NCBI GenBank assembly: GCA_965112735.1
Contig: OZ218959.1
Coordinates: 806,001-870,000, forward strand
Direction: 5' to 3'
DNA length: 64,000 bases
From: Phaeosaccion multiseriatum
Lineage: Eukaryota; Ochrophyta, other classes
Shown: piece by piece, positions 10,401 to 17,689 of the stretch
Layout: each line of letters opens with the position of its first letter
Position numbering within the stretch: the first letter of the stretch is position 1
Made by a program: the position numbers and the translations under genes
Notes under the pieces: generated by a model
The model's database searches: none
Told to the model about the DNA's origin: nothing
Seen by the model: only the letters and a program-made list of their open reading frames with translations

Positions 10401-10613
10401 GAATGGGCTGAGTGGTTACTGGAGCGGGGACACGCCAAGGCCATAGAGGCGTTCGAGAACGCCCTCCCGCACACTGCCCTTGATCCAGGAGTGAATGTCA
10501 AAAGAGGGCATAGGTCTAAACGGGAAAGCACGATCCGTCTGCGGCAACATGAGAAGTGGGGCAGCGGGCTGGCGCACGAGACGCAATTCTATCGCTCGCA
10601 TCTCGGCTTCTGA
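4341..10613 (+). CDS. pol: Pol of element 1: RT - RNase H - DEDDy exonuclease - integrase - chromo-like
   Basis: 2090 residues from ATG 4341 (frame certain only from about 4413). RT: first catalytic Asp D503 (VMDIMSGYFN) and FVDD at D567/D568. RNase H: D728 (STDAS), an E in STELELLAVVW and D795 (TDHQPLLWL). Then, unexpectedly, a WRN/RNase D-like 3'-5' exonuclease (about 1015-1200): motif I MDSEW (D1040, E1042), motif II KLAHHWSHD (D1110), the WTKRPLS element typical of this fold, and motif III YAFAD (Y1183, D1187). Integrase: HHCC finger from H1547 to the CLAC pair, catalytic D1622, D1684 and E1720 with D-35-E spacing. The C-terminus (about 1980-2035) is weakly chromodomain-like (YNVRWAVSDGG...WEWAEWL). 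About 1200-1480 is acidic and of unknown function. No stop interrupts the 6.2 kb, arguing against a chance fusion. Confidence 0.9.
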   Translation: MGERLGATTGAAGASRALGALLGGTVRVPARRADTPRVDSKEETAAWLATQQAKRLQAAQQQARQQRQWALQRRHKAQREELFKRADSSAAQQVQRSNAVQQQVAPAAVARRRQTQLQEPRPPRTGQLQVHHVAGADDSTSRPAPGAASSVASEEPPLRSEAGSSSAAVGTSLTDLRGDGWVLDADGALRLGSQSDTSGGTLMAGVQLIKEWYPHLSERVYGRLRECLVAAEEGAVTALLLLRPHVHQAAGTGLSGVGDVAVAAWAQQLLSLWSSRPLQQQEKVEQDMTNALLLLIQLRTVLQESRCLGGGVESWDAGELVVEQRRRAKLTTERAQFWLRELPSPLHAITIGDGAWTEVQRWGLVAILRARSQAFCQRPGDYGRTDTLFFEWGLKDANQQPIRSSARRYPPHLRRGIEIEIDKLLAAAIIRPSTSSWATPLMAVLKTDAAGKTKCHEDGTPVVRMTCDLSQLNDACRTEAPAMPVIDDLLAEMHGSKVFSVMDIMSGYFNVPMASAAEEDISTFVCHSGTYAWRVMPQGAKNAPAVFVRLMNKVLKGLQEHVACFVDDIAVFSATVEQHLEHLDAVLARLVEHKLKLEPSKAVLGAPEVRFCGHLLDQNGVRTDPAKHAAVQELVKPLRLLAKDGGVNRVKQVRRFIGMLSYFRRFIPEFARKVRPLNGLLRKGVDVSTAWNASHDAAWDGLVADLLSSPALAFPEYGPATTFTLSTDASTEGLAGVLSQKDATGEERVVTFISRATTETEARLSSTELELLAVVWCVRKLAMYICHYPTTVVTDHQPLLWLAGHKDTNSKLFRWYERLSTHHLQFVHRPGKQMVVPDCLSRNALPVQEWETHAGVDLAMVACEWPSPLHTWCASMGVQLNLVEMVGDECSLHWEEPTEGALLRFLAVAQQLQGEADTRLPIPVPAVTAQQQQQRCHHQQQSGAEALQAWQTAEVDLAATQSRRGTARRAWTQRLQQCGWQPTRAPQLGVKKAVIEAWQLGQMPPFVSHISAARCTYVSTPRHVQALSTQLRSAKVVAMDSEWARHRRRASLLQLAVQVGPLPDVARDYGLLIDLDALQKAGGMMVLAQVLRDLWTEPSIVKLAHHWSHDQRALGRWPELAEHVQHIVNLVDTSDLFKRVCPEHTQFIGLQDLVSMFLEQHLSKEERATDWTKRPLSAAQREYAFADAAALLRLWPRMAECVPFVHGGPGVELSAMSPAHTPAEQEEMQVGRFMQAAVGYWGDRDHVSPLYIFGVHSKTLEVFDLAKLQFKLQCSWETMMQMVERFTRTYKRQRKVVGALASHLDTMIELPWKQVRQVSRDYFSMCTPAEAQQTGAAAAHAWAAWEAELEEDASRLPSEELVTEEGRITHPGEPPAAESPSEPGTADLLVTEEAGDAGDEAADAVDNEAEEAVDSVSKEPVEQESTLQRELDGHRREAERQFGWSLPGTVPAAAAHRRAAGALGGSLHVEAAWWVRAQRADAELEALRRRVQAGPTGGVVDAGGGEFFVDEDGLLMRKWAPGGFRWRVRHTRLQVCVPKEMRPALLHAAHTDAIAGGHQGPGRMLDALQERVWWEKMNAHALYWARSCLACQTRKTPRRQPKPVPLSSISKVDGPWAVMGADVAGPFPMGMGGEEYLLVFQDWFTKWTVVVPLRAQDYTAEGIARAFVRHVVTTLGVPRVLVSDQGSQFTSALMGDVMRVLSASQVFTTPMHQQANGQVERFMATIKDMLATTVESQMQQWPDYVAGLTYAYNCRSQESTGMAPFYALFGRHPPVPLQAMLPALVEDGSFSSASAWVHELRARLAAAAAVVNGRRCDYHGRLQLKNASRRWPTPLRPGTKVMLYRPGAAAQQEGEELEGPPSAQLKALQHSWDGPYTVLPWPALGAYCAQHGRVSEEHYQVMQRSAVYLSMKRVRGNGVEQLQRAYHRDLTKPFIDGVSERPFGLPEGFARYHIRWCSPQWATSAMQEQRSLELDEVSEGKVPTLARIVKFRWRKATGLPLRREYNVRWAVSDGGTFQTWEWAEWLLERGHAKAIEAFENALPHTALDPGVNVKRGHRSKRESTIRLRQHEKWGSGLAHETQFYRSHLGF
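4406..4412 (+). other. G7 run at second apparent -1 frame change (linker to pol)
   Basis: The linker frame reads TCC TGG GGG GGA here; the pol frame reads CTG GGG GGG ACA and goes on without a stop to 10613. This is the second G homopolymer in the element that coincides with a -1 change of coding frame. Confidence 0.45.
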
Positions 10614-10640
10614 GGGAGCTGGCGGAAGAGGCGGGGGTGT

Positions 10641-10651
10641 AGTGAGGGGGA
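10641..10651 (+). promoter_or_regulatory. Polypurine tract of element 1
   Basis: A purine-rich stretch (agtgaggggga) abuts the TG of the 3' LTR, the position of the plus-strand primer in LTR retroelements. Confidence 0.65.
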
Positions 10652-10847
10652 TGTTAGAAGTGGCCTAGTTGGGGTCCCTTGGGGACCCAATCAGTAGTGT
10701 AACGGCCGGAAAACGGGCCAACTAGACGGTAAATCAGTAATAAAAGAAAGGAAGCGCAGCCTGCGTGTGGGCTGGCTTCCGGGTGCTTGCTTCAGCTTCT
10801 GCTCTGCTCTAGCTTGGCTTTGAGGCTAGCTGTCGGTAGTTTCGACA
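10652..10847 (+). repeat. 3' LTR of element 1 (196 bp)
   Basis: It begins TGTTAGAAG right after the purine tract and ends TTCGACA. The 3' boundary is supported independently: homology of the adjacent minus-strand gag to its sister copy (14469 onward) stops at this base. It contains an AATAAA-like signal near 10735. The partner LTR is outside the window. Confidence 0.75.
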
Positions 10848-11530
10848 TCCTCCTTCACGAGTCTTTTAAAGGCATCTGGGTTCTTCTTCAGCTGGTCCCA
10901 GCCCTTCATCCTTGCCGCGCTCTGTACGTGCTGTTTGAATTCGTTGGGCCTTAGGCCGGCCTGAATGCTCTCCGACACTAGAACGGCATGCGTTGGTAAG
11001 AACGCGTAGGTGTCGAGGTTAATGAACTCCGACTCCAACCCCCTTTTGTCGAGTAGTTCATACAGGGGAAGAAGCTGTTTCTGTACCCTTTCCTCTACGT
11101 CGATGTGGTTACCTTCCTTGTCCAGCATGGACATGACTAGGCTCTTCCTTATAGCATCTTGCAGCTCCACGGGGTTGCGCTGTGAGGCCTCCGCTGTCCT
11201 TCCCGCAAGCTGTTTAATCGCTGCCAGGAAAGAGGCTTCCACTGCTGCACTCGTTGCTGCATCGTCGGCCGCTAAGGCTGTCCTCTCATCATCGCTGAAC
11301 ATCTCCTTAATGATGTGCATTCTTACCGAGCGCTTTAGGCACGATTGCACAGTAGCCTTCGGGTTGCGCCGGGCCTGCTCTGGTGTCAAATTCCTCGTGA
11401 GAGCCGTATGCTGTTGCTCATACAACGTGAAGCGATCCAGCCACGCCCCCGAGTCCTTAGTTGCCACCTCAGAAAGGTGAGGCGCACGCAGCTCCTCTGC
11501 AGACTGCGCCATTGGTGCCGAATCCGCCAT
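10826..11530 (-). pseudogene. Gag-like gene, truncated by insertion of element 1
   Basis: Start chosen at ATG 11530, matching the start of the sister copy at 14469 (MxxSAPMAQSAEELxAPHLS); 17 further codons upstream are open. The protein aligns along about 225 residues with that copy, including LYEQQHTALTRNLT, MHIIKEMFSD and FKQHVQSAARMKGWDQLKK. After LVKE(D/E) the similarity ends abruptly; the last residues and the stop are encoded by the LTR of element 1 (10652-10847). The basic Lys/Gly-rich tail is lost. It is judged a Gag from its position directly after an LTR-like repeat and from the basic tail of the sister; no zinc knuckle is present. The rest presumably lies beyond element 1, outside the window. 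Confidence 0.65.
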
Positions 11531-11589
11531 CCTGGCCTCTCCGGTCTTCTTGAATCTTTCTTCAGTTTCTGGTATCACCAATACTGAGT

Positions 11590-11603
11590 AATAATCGATT
11601 ATT
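11590..11603 (-). other. 14-bp palindrome at primer-binding position (inverted gag element)
   Basis: AATAATCGATTATT is perfectly self-complementary and includes the last A of the LTR. It is conserved in the copy at 14397-14410. Confidence 0.7.
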
Positions 11604-11778
11604 GTAGCGTCGGTGAACTTGCGCTAACTAACTGTGACTCACACTCTTTGTCTGTGGACTCCCCACTCCTTGGTGGGAGAGATAAGACGTCAAAACCTTA
11701 TTGATAGAACGAGAGTAGAATATATTAAACAATTGCCTCGGGTTTCCGATTTGGCATGAAAGAGTGGCCTACTCCACA
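11603..11778 (-). repeat. LTR of the inverted gag element (176 bp)
   Basis: Read on the minus strand it starts TGTGGAGTAGGCC and ends ...GACGCTACA. It is the same length (176 bp) as the copy at 14222-14397, with moderate divergence in the middle. No second LTR is visible, so it could be the 5' LTR of a truncated element. Confidence 0.6.
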
Positions 11779-13865
11779 CGCTGTACCAGCTGAGCAATAC
11801 AACGAATGCAAAACACCTCGGTGCTGCGGGCCCGAAAAATGAACAAGTCCAATATCTCAAGCGCTGCTGCACCAATCCGTCGACCACCGAGCACGACAGC
11901 AAGAGGGTAGTCCATCCATACTACCGCAAGTAAGTCGTGCAAGCAGAGCGAGCCACAAGCCCTGTTCTCGCCCATCCTCCATGTTCACCCCGCTCACGAG
12001 CCCCAACGCCGGAAAGTCCATCACCTTCTCTTCTGCATCACAGGCAGGCCCCGAATTCCACTCCATATCTGTTGGGAACGACCAAACGTCATGCTTCCGC
12101 CGTCCATTACAGATAAGTAGCCAGATTGCTCAGTGCCCCAATTTCCTTCAGCACCGGACGACGTACATCGCCGTACACTCCGTAGACGGTCACCAAACGC
12201 TGCCGTACCTCCCGGAATGCGAGTACCGTACCCTCCCAATGCCGCCTTGCAATTCCCAATTCTCCCTCGTATGCTGTGCCTCTCCTGTCGCCCATCGGTT
12301 CGCTGTTATGGCCACAGGTCGAATATCCGCTCCACACGCAAACTCGAGGCGCCAACCACCATCAAAGGGCTCTCCGGTTCCTTCGAACAGCCCGAATAGC
12401 TGCCTTCGCATCCATGCTGCCACCTTTGACGCACGTACTAACTGCCTTGCGGTTGCTGATTGTCCTGAGAGCTGAGCCTCCATCGGACCCCCCCCCTCCC
12501 CCTCCCATGCGTTCGAGATGGTGGGGGAGGTAGAGCTGTAGTCCGTCTCCTTCCCTTCGCCGCTCCTCGGCCCGATATGTCTCTCGGATGTAGCTGCCGG
12601 AGGTGAGCCGTGCGAGCTCCCGTATCGAAGTCAGCTACGCCCCCACCCATCCAGAGAGACTGCAGTCAAGCCCAGTGGCGACCACGTACGCCTCCTTCTG
12701 GCCATACTGCTGTTGTAGGTGGGAGACACTCCAACAAAAAGGGTGGTACACTTAAACACGCAGACGTACACAAACATTCACAGGCACACGGATATAGACA
12801 AAGGCACAATACAGGGACACCAGCACCCACAAACGCACACTAGCACACACAGACGCAGACCAGCACACACAGATACAAACACACATCGTGTGTAGGGGCA
12901 GTGACCACGGCTGCTGTTGCCTAGGACTGCCCCGCCCGCCGTTGAGGGCCGGAATGGCGAGGGATGAGCCGCTGTTGTCACCGCGCGCAGAGCCAGCCTC
13001 CTTTGTGGAGGAGGCCCTTATTCGCACGCCAAACACAGGAAATACGCACCCTACACACAGAAACACCGTCGAGACATACACACACAAACATACAGACAGA
13101 CACCTGGAAGAGCTAAGGGGCCTGCCGTCACCCGGGAGCCCCTTTCGCCTCGCAAAAAGACAAAAAATGCCGTGGACCACACCCCCCACACCTTGGGCCA
13201 CGGGAGAGAGGAGAGAGCGGAGAGATGAGTAGGGCGTCGGCCTCAACACTGAACGCGTATCCTACGGCGATACCAGCAAGGAAGAAAGGGCGAAGAGGGC
13301 AAAAGGCGCCGGCACTCAACACCGTGGAGGCGGTCGGCACTCAACACCTGACACCGCTTGTCCCAAGCCATAGAGCCCCGCAACATCGGCAAAGGAAAGA
13401 AAAGAAGAGGTCCGGCACTCAACACCGTGGAGGCTACTGTCGGCACTCAACACCGACACAGCCTCCTAAGCTCTTCTTCCCTCTTCCACGGAGGCCCCGG
13501 CTCTCAACACCAAGGCAGGCCTCCTTGGCCGACACAAGCGCTCTGTCCGGGCCCAGGACAAGAGGCTCGCTTTCCGCCACACCAGTATCTACTCTCCTCT
13601 TTAGCAGTGTGCTCCACTCTTCCTGGGCTCTGTCTCCGCCGCCTCAGTAAGTGACAGCACACGCCAAGGTCTCTCCTCTTCTGAAAAATCTAAATTCCCT
13701 GCTTCACTGACATACTGTACATCTCCCCAGAGGGGACGCCCCCCTTGGGGCGGTACCAAGCACCTACGCTGACGCTTCGCCCTGCTGGCTCCCATGTCTC
13801 CCACCTCTTCCTCGTCTCTGTTCCGCGAGAAACAAAGTTCCGTTGCTGCGCTGCTGAACAGGCTT
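11779..13865. other. Gene-poor spacer
   Basis: No supported gene. On the minus strand, about 12483-11769, several short open stretches in different frames look protein-like (for example ARQLVRASKVAAWMRRQLF, DYPLAVVLGGRRIGAAALEI) and may be a decayed, frameshifted gene of unknown type. From 12765 to 13110 the plus strand is rich in CA/ACAC motifs. Between about 13310 and 13515 a short motif GGCACTCAACACC recurs four or five times with flanking GTGGAGGC. Confidence 0.5.
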
Positions 13866-14221
13866 TTGAGCCCATCCAAGGCCCCACTTGGCGCTGTTGT
13901 GGCAATGTAGTATCTCAGTTGGGCCTGTTGTGCTGAGCCAATGCCCGGCGTGGGCATGTTGTGGCCAGCAAACGCGTCGTTCGGGCTGTGTGTGCGCCAC
14001 AAATGCCGGCTTTGGGCTTTTTTGGTCCCAGCACAGATGCTCGAGCCAGCTTGGGCCATTTGAGCCCATCCAAGGCCCCACTTGGCGCTGTTGTGGCAAT
14101 GTAGTATCTCAGTTGGGCCTGTTGTGCTGAGCCAATGCCCGGCGTGGGCATGTTGTGGCCAGCAAACGCGTCGTTCGGGCTGTGTGTGCGCCACAAATGC
14201 CGGCTTTGGGCTTTTTTGGTC
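13866..14221. repeat. 194-bp tandem repeat, about 1.8 copies
   Basis: The stretch starting ttgagcccatccaaggcc recurs at 13866 and 14060, giving a 194-bp period; the copies are almost identical through the GGCTTTGGGC-T6 stretch. The second copy is cut at 14221 by the start of the gag-element LTR. Confidence 0.8.
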
Positions 14222-14397
14222 TGTGGAGTAGGCCACTCTTTCATGCCAAATCGGAAACCCGAGGCTATTGTTTAATATATTCTACTCTCGTTCTATGCAA
14301 AACGTTTTGGTTTCTTGTCTCTCCCACCGAGGAGTGGGGAGTCCACAGACAAAGAGTGTGAGTCACAGTTAGTTAGCGCAAGTTCACCGACGCTACA
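14222..14397 (+). repeat. 5' LTR of the plus gag element (176 bp)
   Basis: TGTGGAGTAGGCC...GCTACA. The boundaries come from comparison with the inverted copy: both begin at the same TG and end with the same ACA, next to the same palindrome. Confidence 0.6.
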
Positions 14398-14410
14398 ATA
14401 ATCGATTATT
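14397..14410 (+). other. 14-bp palindrome at primer-binding position (gag element)
   Basis: AATAATCGATTATT begins with the last A of the LTR. It occupies the place where a tRNA-complementary TGG... site is normally found; no such site is present. Confidence 0.75.
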
Positions 14411-14468
14411 AATCAGTATTGGTGAAACCAGAACTGAAGAAAGACTCAAGAAGACCGGAGAGGCCAGG

Positions 14469-15494
14469 ATGGCGGTTTCGGCACCAATGGCGCAGTCTGC
14501 AGAGAAGCTACATGCGCCACACCTTTCGAAGGTGACAACGAAGGACGCGGAGGCGTGGCTGGATAGCCGCACGTTGTATGAGCAACAGCATACGGCTCTC
14601 ACGAGAAATTTGACGCATGAGCAGGAGCGGCGAAACCCGAAGGCTACGGTGCAATCATGCCTGAAGCCTTCTGTCAAGATGCACATCATTAAGGAGATGT
14701 TCAGCGATGCAGAGAGAACGGCCTATGCGGCCGACGATGCAGCAACGAGTGAAGAAGTGGAAGCCGCTTTCTTGGCAGCGATTAAACAGCTTGCGGGAAG
14801 GACAGCGGAGGCCTCACAGCGCAACCCCGTGGAGCTTGCAGATTCTTTGCGGAAGTGCCTGATCATGCCCATGCAGGACAAAGATGGTAACCACATTGAG
14901 GTGGAGGAAAGGGTACAGAACCAACTTCATGGCCTTTATGAGTTACTTGAAAAAAGGGGTTTGGAAGCGGAGTTTGTTGACCCCGTCACCTTCGCGTTCA
15001 AACCAACGCATGCCGTTCTATTGACGGAAAGCATCCTGGGCGGCCTAAGGCCCAATGAATTCAAACAGCACGTACAGAGCGCGGCAAGGATGAAGGGCTG
15101 GGACCAGCTGAAGAAGGACCCAGATGCCTTTAAAAAACTCGTGAAGGAGGAGGCAAAGCTTTTCAGGTCTGCAGACCAGTTGATGGCTAAGCAGTCCAAA
15201 CAGAAGAAAGACGGCAAGCAAAAGGAAACCAAGAAGGGCGACCAAAAAGGCAATGGCAAGAAGAGCGACGGGAAAGATGGAGGCGGCAAGCAGGGCGGTG
15301 GCAATGGCGATGGCAGTAAGGGAGATGGCAAAGCTGAGGGAAATCGTGACGGAAAGAAAGACAAAGACAAGAAACGCACGCAGGACCCCAACAAGCTGTG
15401 GAGTCTCAAAGGTGTCTGGTATGTTCGAATCTGGATTGTCGCCATTTGGGGAACACGTGCTTCATATGAACGGCATGTCGCAGGAGGAGGATAG
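14469..15494 (+). CDS. Gag-like protein with Lys/Gly-rich basic tail
   Basis: 341 residues from the first ATG after the LTR leader. Residues 1-235 are a helical-looking domain shared with the inverted copy (LYEQQHTALTRNLTHEQ, MHIIKEMFSD, FLAAIKQLAGRTAEASQ, FKQHVQSAARMKGWDQL). Residues about 240-320 are a low-complexity Lys/Gly/Asp tail (KQKKDGKQKETKKG..., GGGKQGGGNGDG), likely nucleic-acid binding in place of a zinc knuckle. The last 25 residues look unrelated and may come from adjoining sequence. Position right after an LTR and the basic tail suggest a structural Gag, but no known Gag family was recognised. Confidence 0.55.
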   Translation: MAVSAPMAQSAEKLHAPHLSKVTTKDAEAWLDSRTLYEQQHTALTRNLTHEQERRNPKATVQSCLKPSVKMHIIKEMFSDAERTAYAADDAATSEEVEAAFLAAIKQLAGRTAEASQRNPVELADSLRKCLIMPMQDKDGNHIEVEERVQNQLHGLYELLEKRGLEAEFVDPVTFAFKPTHAVLLTESILGGLRPNEFKQHVQSAARMKGWDQLKKDPDAFKKLVKEEAKLFRSADQLMAKQSKQKKDGKQKETKKGDQKGNGKKSDGKDGGGKQGGGNGDGSKGDGKAEGNRDGKKDKDKKRTQDPNKLWSLKGVWYVRIWIVAIWGTRASYERHVAGGG

Positions 15495-15554
15495 ATAGAA
15501 AGTGAGATAGAAGAAGAAAGCAAATACACGCTCAACATAGGATAAGAACCCCTT

Positions 15555-15802
15555 TGTGGTAGATTGTCCTGCCTGAGGGTTTCCGGTCACACATTCTGGG
15601 GTATAATAAGAATGTCGGTTTCCTAGGCACGCCCCGAGGGGGATCAACGGCTCTGGCGTTTCACCCTCCTCTTTGTGGGCACAAGCTTTGCATCAGCAAG
15701 TAGTAGAGATATATTATCAATACGGACACTGACGCCCCACCATAGGTGCAGAATATACTTAGTCCAAACCCCGCAACGTTTCTACTATCTTAGCTTAGCA
15801 CA
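15555..15802 (+). repeat. Relic LTR related to element 2
   Basis: It starts TGTGGTAG and follows the element 2 LTR in order with many changes (GGGTTTCCGG, ATTCTGGGG, ATATATTA, AGTCCAAACCCC), ending TTAGCACA followed by the same AGAACTAGTTCT palindrome (15802-15813). Its internal sequence is interrupted at 15868 by element 2. Confidence 0.7.
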
Positions 15803-15867
15803 GAACTAGTTCTCGCTTTAGAAAAGCTTTGGAGAAGGATTTTCTCGGACCGATTGGAGGAGCGGCA

Positions 15868-16149
15868 TGTGATAAGGGACCATCTCGCCTGGGGTTTCCG
15901 GGTGGACGTTCTGGGGTTATAGAAATAAGAACGGTCCTAAAGAGAGTTCCCGCCTCAACGTACCTGAGAGTCCCGAAAGTGCCAGGTGGCAACGAAGGGA
16001 CCTGTAGACTGCCAAGTACAAGACAAGAGATCACGCTTGAGGCAGCGGGCAGTAAAGAGACTATCAATACGGGCACCGACGTCGCAACAGACGCGGCATA
16101 TATTAGCCCAAACCCCTGAGCTGTCTGTACTGTTCGTAGCTTTAGCACA
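15868..16149 (+). repeat. 5' LTR of element 2 (282 bp)
   Basis: TGTGATAAGG...TTTAGCACA, repeated at 19681-19962 with no difference seen. The end is set by where the 3' copy passes into flanking GGA repeat. Confidence 0.85.
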
Positions 16150-16160
16150 GAACTAGTTCT
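16149..16160 (+). other. 12-bp palindrome at primer-binding position (element 2)
   Basis: AGAACTAGTTCT, perfectly self-complementary, starting with the last A of the LTR. It is also present beside the relic LTR at 15802-15813. No tRNA-like TGG site follows the LTR. Confidence 0.75.
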
Positions 16161-16260
16161 CGCATTTACAAGGCGTGAGTGTGAAGTTTTTCGCAGCAGC
16201 GGAGCAATCTTCGGGAGATATCAGCGGAGGCTTCGCAGCAGCGAGAGAGAAGAGAGCAAC

Positions 16261-17364
16261 ATGGTGGACTCCACCAACACGGTATTGTCGGAGTTCAAGA
16301 AGTTGGAAGGGGCTCTGAGAGCGGACAATGTTCAGGATTTCGTCTACAACTGGAAAGCTGGAAGAGAGCGCATGAAGGGTATCAAACAAGAAAGCCGAGT
16401 CCCAGCAATGAGTACGCTGGTGGATGAGGTCCTGCGGGCTCAGATTGCTGTGTTCTGGGGTAAGACAGAGGTCACCTTGACGAGCGAAGATATCCTTGGT
16501 TACTTGGAGAATTTCATCAAGTTTTCCGGGCAAAAGGGCGAGGTCACATGGAAGGGCATTGCTCAGTCTGTGCAGCTGAACATCAGCAACAAGTTGACGA
16601 GTGGAGAGCTTTCGGAGGCAGTTAAGTACTCGCATACGGAGTTTCTAGTCCGAGCGAAGAAAACCCCCCTGCGCAAATCCATGGAGTGGGACGCTGAGCC
16701 AGACGATGATGATTACGGCAAGCCCCAATCAGGAGCTCCTGCCAAGGCTGCGATGATTGCTTACAAGACAGTGATCAAGCGTGTTGATGTCGGCATGCAC
16801 GCAGTAGTAGTGAACCACGAGCAGTCTAGGCCGACGGACTGGCACAAAGACTACAGTGGTTGGTTCAAAGCGGTGGTGGAAGTCATGACTAAGTTTCATG
16901 AGACACGCGCCATGGTCCGTAGTATCAATCTTCCTCTCTCAGCACTCTTCCCTGGAGCCAAAACGAACAAGCTCAACGGGGGTGCAGGAGGAGAAGAAGG
17001 AGGAGAAGAGGACAGAAAGCAAGATTCGGTGCGTGAACCACGTCGCCATGACAAGAAACGCAAGAGAGGTGAAGATTACCGCGCGTTGCGGCAGCAGCCG
17101 AACAGTGATACTGCAGCTGCCAAGACCGCTGACGCTCAGGTCAGTGGTAGTGCCAAAGAAGGGGAAGGGTCGAGAGCCAAGGGTGGAGGCAGTGCCTCAG
17201 ACCAAGAGAGCTCTGACCGATTGTGCTTTGGGTGTGGAAAGCCTGGACATGGCTTGAGCGATTGCAAGACCACCACTAGAGCCCAGAAGAAGGCTATTTG
17301 GAAGCAGAAGCTAACCCCTGGCAATCGTTCAAGGACTGCCTCAGTAGAGGAGTTTTCGGACTAG
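16261..17364 (+). CDS. gag: Gag of element 2
   Basis: 367 residues, ATG directly after the leader. The N-terminal two thirds are helical and of Gag type (TVLSEFKKLEGALRADNVQDFVYNW at the start). A basic, low-complexity stretch (about 240-315) precedes a zinc knuckle C-X2-C-X4-H-X4-C (CFGCGKPGHGLSDC, about 17224-17265). It ends with TAG 17362-17364. The protease continues in the same frame directly after that single UAG, which could permit readthrough. Gag seems undamaged, unlike the rest of the element. Confidence 0.8.
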   Translation: MVDSTNTVLSEFKKLEGALRADNVQDFVYNWKAGRERMKGIKQESRVPAMSTLVDEVLRAQIAVFWGKTEVTLTSEDILGYLENFIKFSGQKGEVTWKGIAQSVQLNISNKLTSGELSEAVKYSHTEFLVRAKKTPLRKSMEWDAEPDDDDYGKPQSGAPAKAAMIAYKTVIKRVDVGMHAVVVNHEQSRPTDWHKDYSGWFKAVVEVMTKFHETRAMVRSINLPLSALFPGAKTNKLNGGAGGEEGGEEDRKQDSVREPRRHDKKRKRGEDYRALRQQPNSDTAAAKTADAQVSGSAKEGEGSRAKGGGSASDQESSDRLCFGCGKPGHGLSDCKTTTRAQKKAIWKQKLTPGNRSRTASVEEFSD

Positions 17365-17685
17365 ACAGTGGCCGTGAACACAGTAGGTGATCGAGGCACT
17401 GTGACCATTCGAGGCGAGACAGAGCCGGAGATGGTGGAAGTACCTGCCCTCATGAGCATACCTTTCATTTGGGATAGTGGGAATGACTTTGCGGCTTGCA
17501 CCACACCGGAGATTGCGAAGCTCTGTGTGGAGAAGCTAAGGGCCAGGATAAAGGCGTGTGAGCCTGTTACGGTCAAGACCGCCAACGGCTTGGCAGAGAC
17601 CAGCCAAGCGGTGAAGGGCATTCACTTAGAGTTTGAGATGCCGTATGCGACAGTGACGACAGAAGTTCAATGTCAAGAGGGTTGA
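17365..17685 (+). pseudogene. Protease fragment of element 2, in frame after Gag UAG
   Basis: In phase with Gag after the UAG, starting TVAVNTVGDRG. The aspartic-protease active site reads IPFIWDSGND (Asp at about 17473). A TGA at 17683-17685 closes the frame before a second-half protease motif is seen. Without other signals the product would be a partial protease; this frame does not reach pol. Confidence 0.6.
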
Positions 17686-17689
17686 GGAG

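Larger units (their letters stand above)
1..10847 (+). mobile_element. Ty3/gypsy LTR retrotransposon 1 (5' end outside window), with internal exonuclease
   Basis: The order of parts is Gag with a CCHC knuckle, a Q-rich ORF ending in an aspartic protease, a linker in another frame, then a long pol with RT, RNase H, a DEDDy exonuclease, an HHCC/DDE integrase and a chromo-like C-terminus. RNase H before integrase is the Ty3/gypsy order. The element ends with a purine tract and a 196-bp LTR (TG...CA). The 5' LTR lies before the window, so LTR identity and target duplication cannot be checked. The 3' LTR ends exactly where homology of the neighbouring inverted gag gene stops, so this element was inserted into that older element. 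Confidence 0.9.
14222..15554 (+). mobile_element. LTR element fragment carrying the gag-like gene (plus copy)
   Basis: A 176-bp LTR, a palindrome, a short leader and a full gag-like ORF, then the sequence runs into a relic LTR of another family at 15555. No protease, RT or integrase follows, so this copy is truncated or non-autonomous. It lies inverted relative to 10848-11778. Confidence 0.6.

Noticed and set aside
10652-10847. Element 1 LTR sequence as the natural C-terminus of the minus-strand gag
   Set aside because: The sister gag continues with a Lys/Gly-rich tail; the divergence point equals the LTR boundary.
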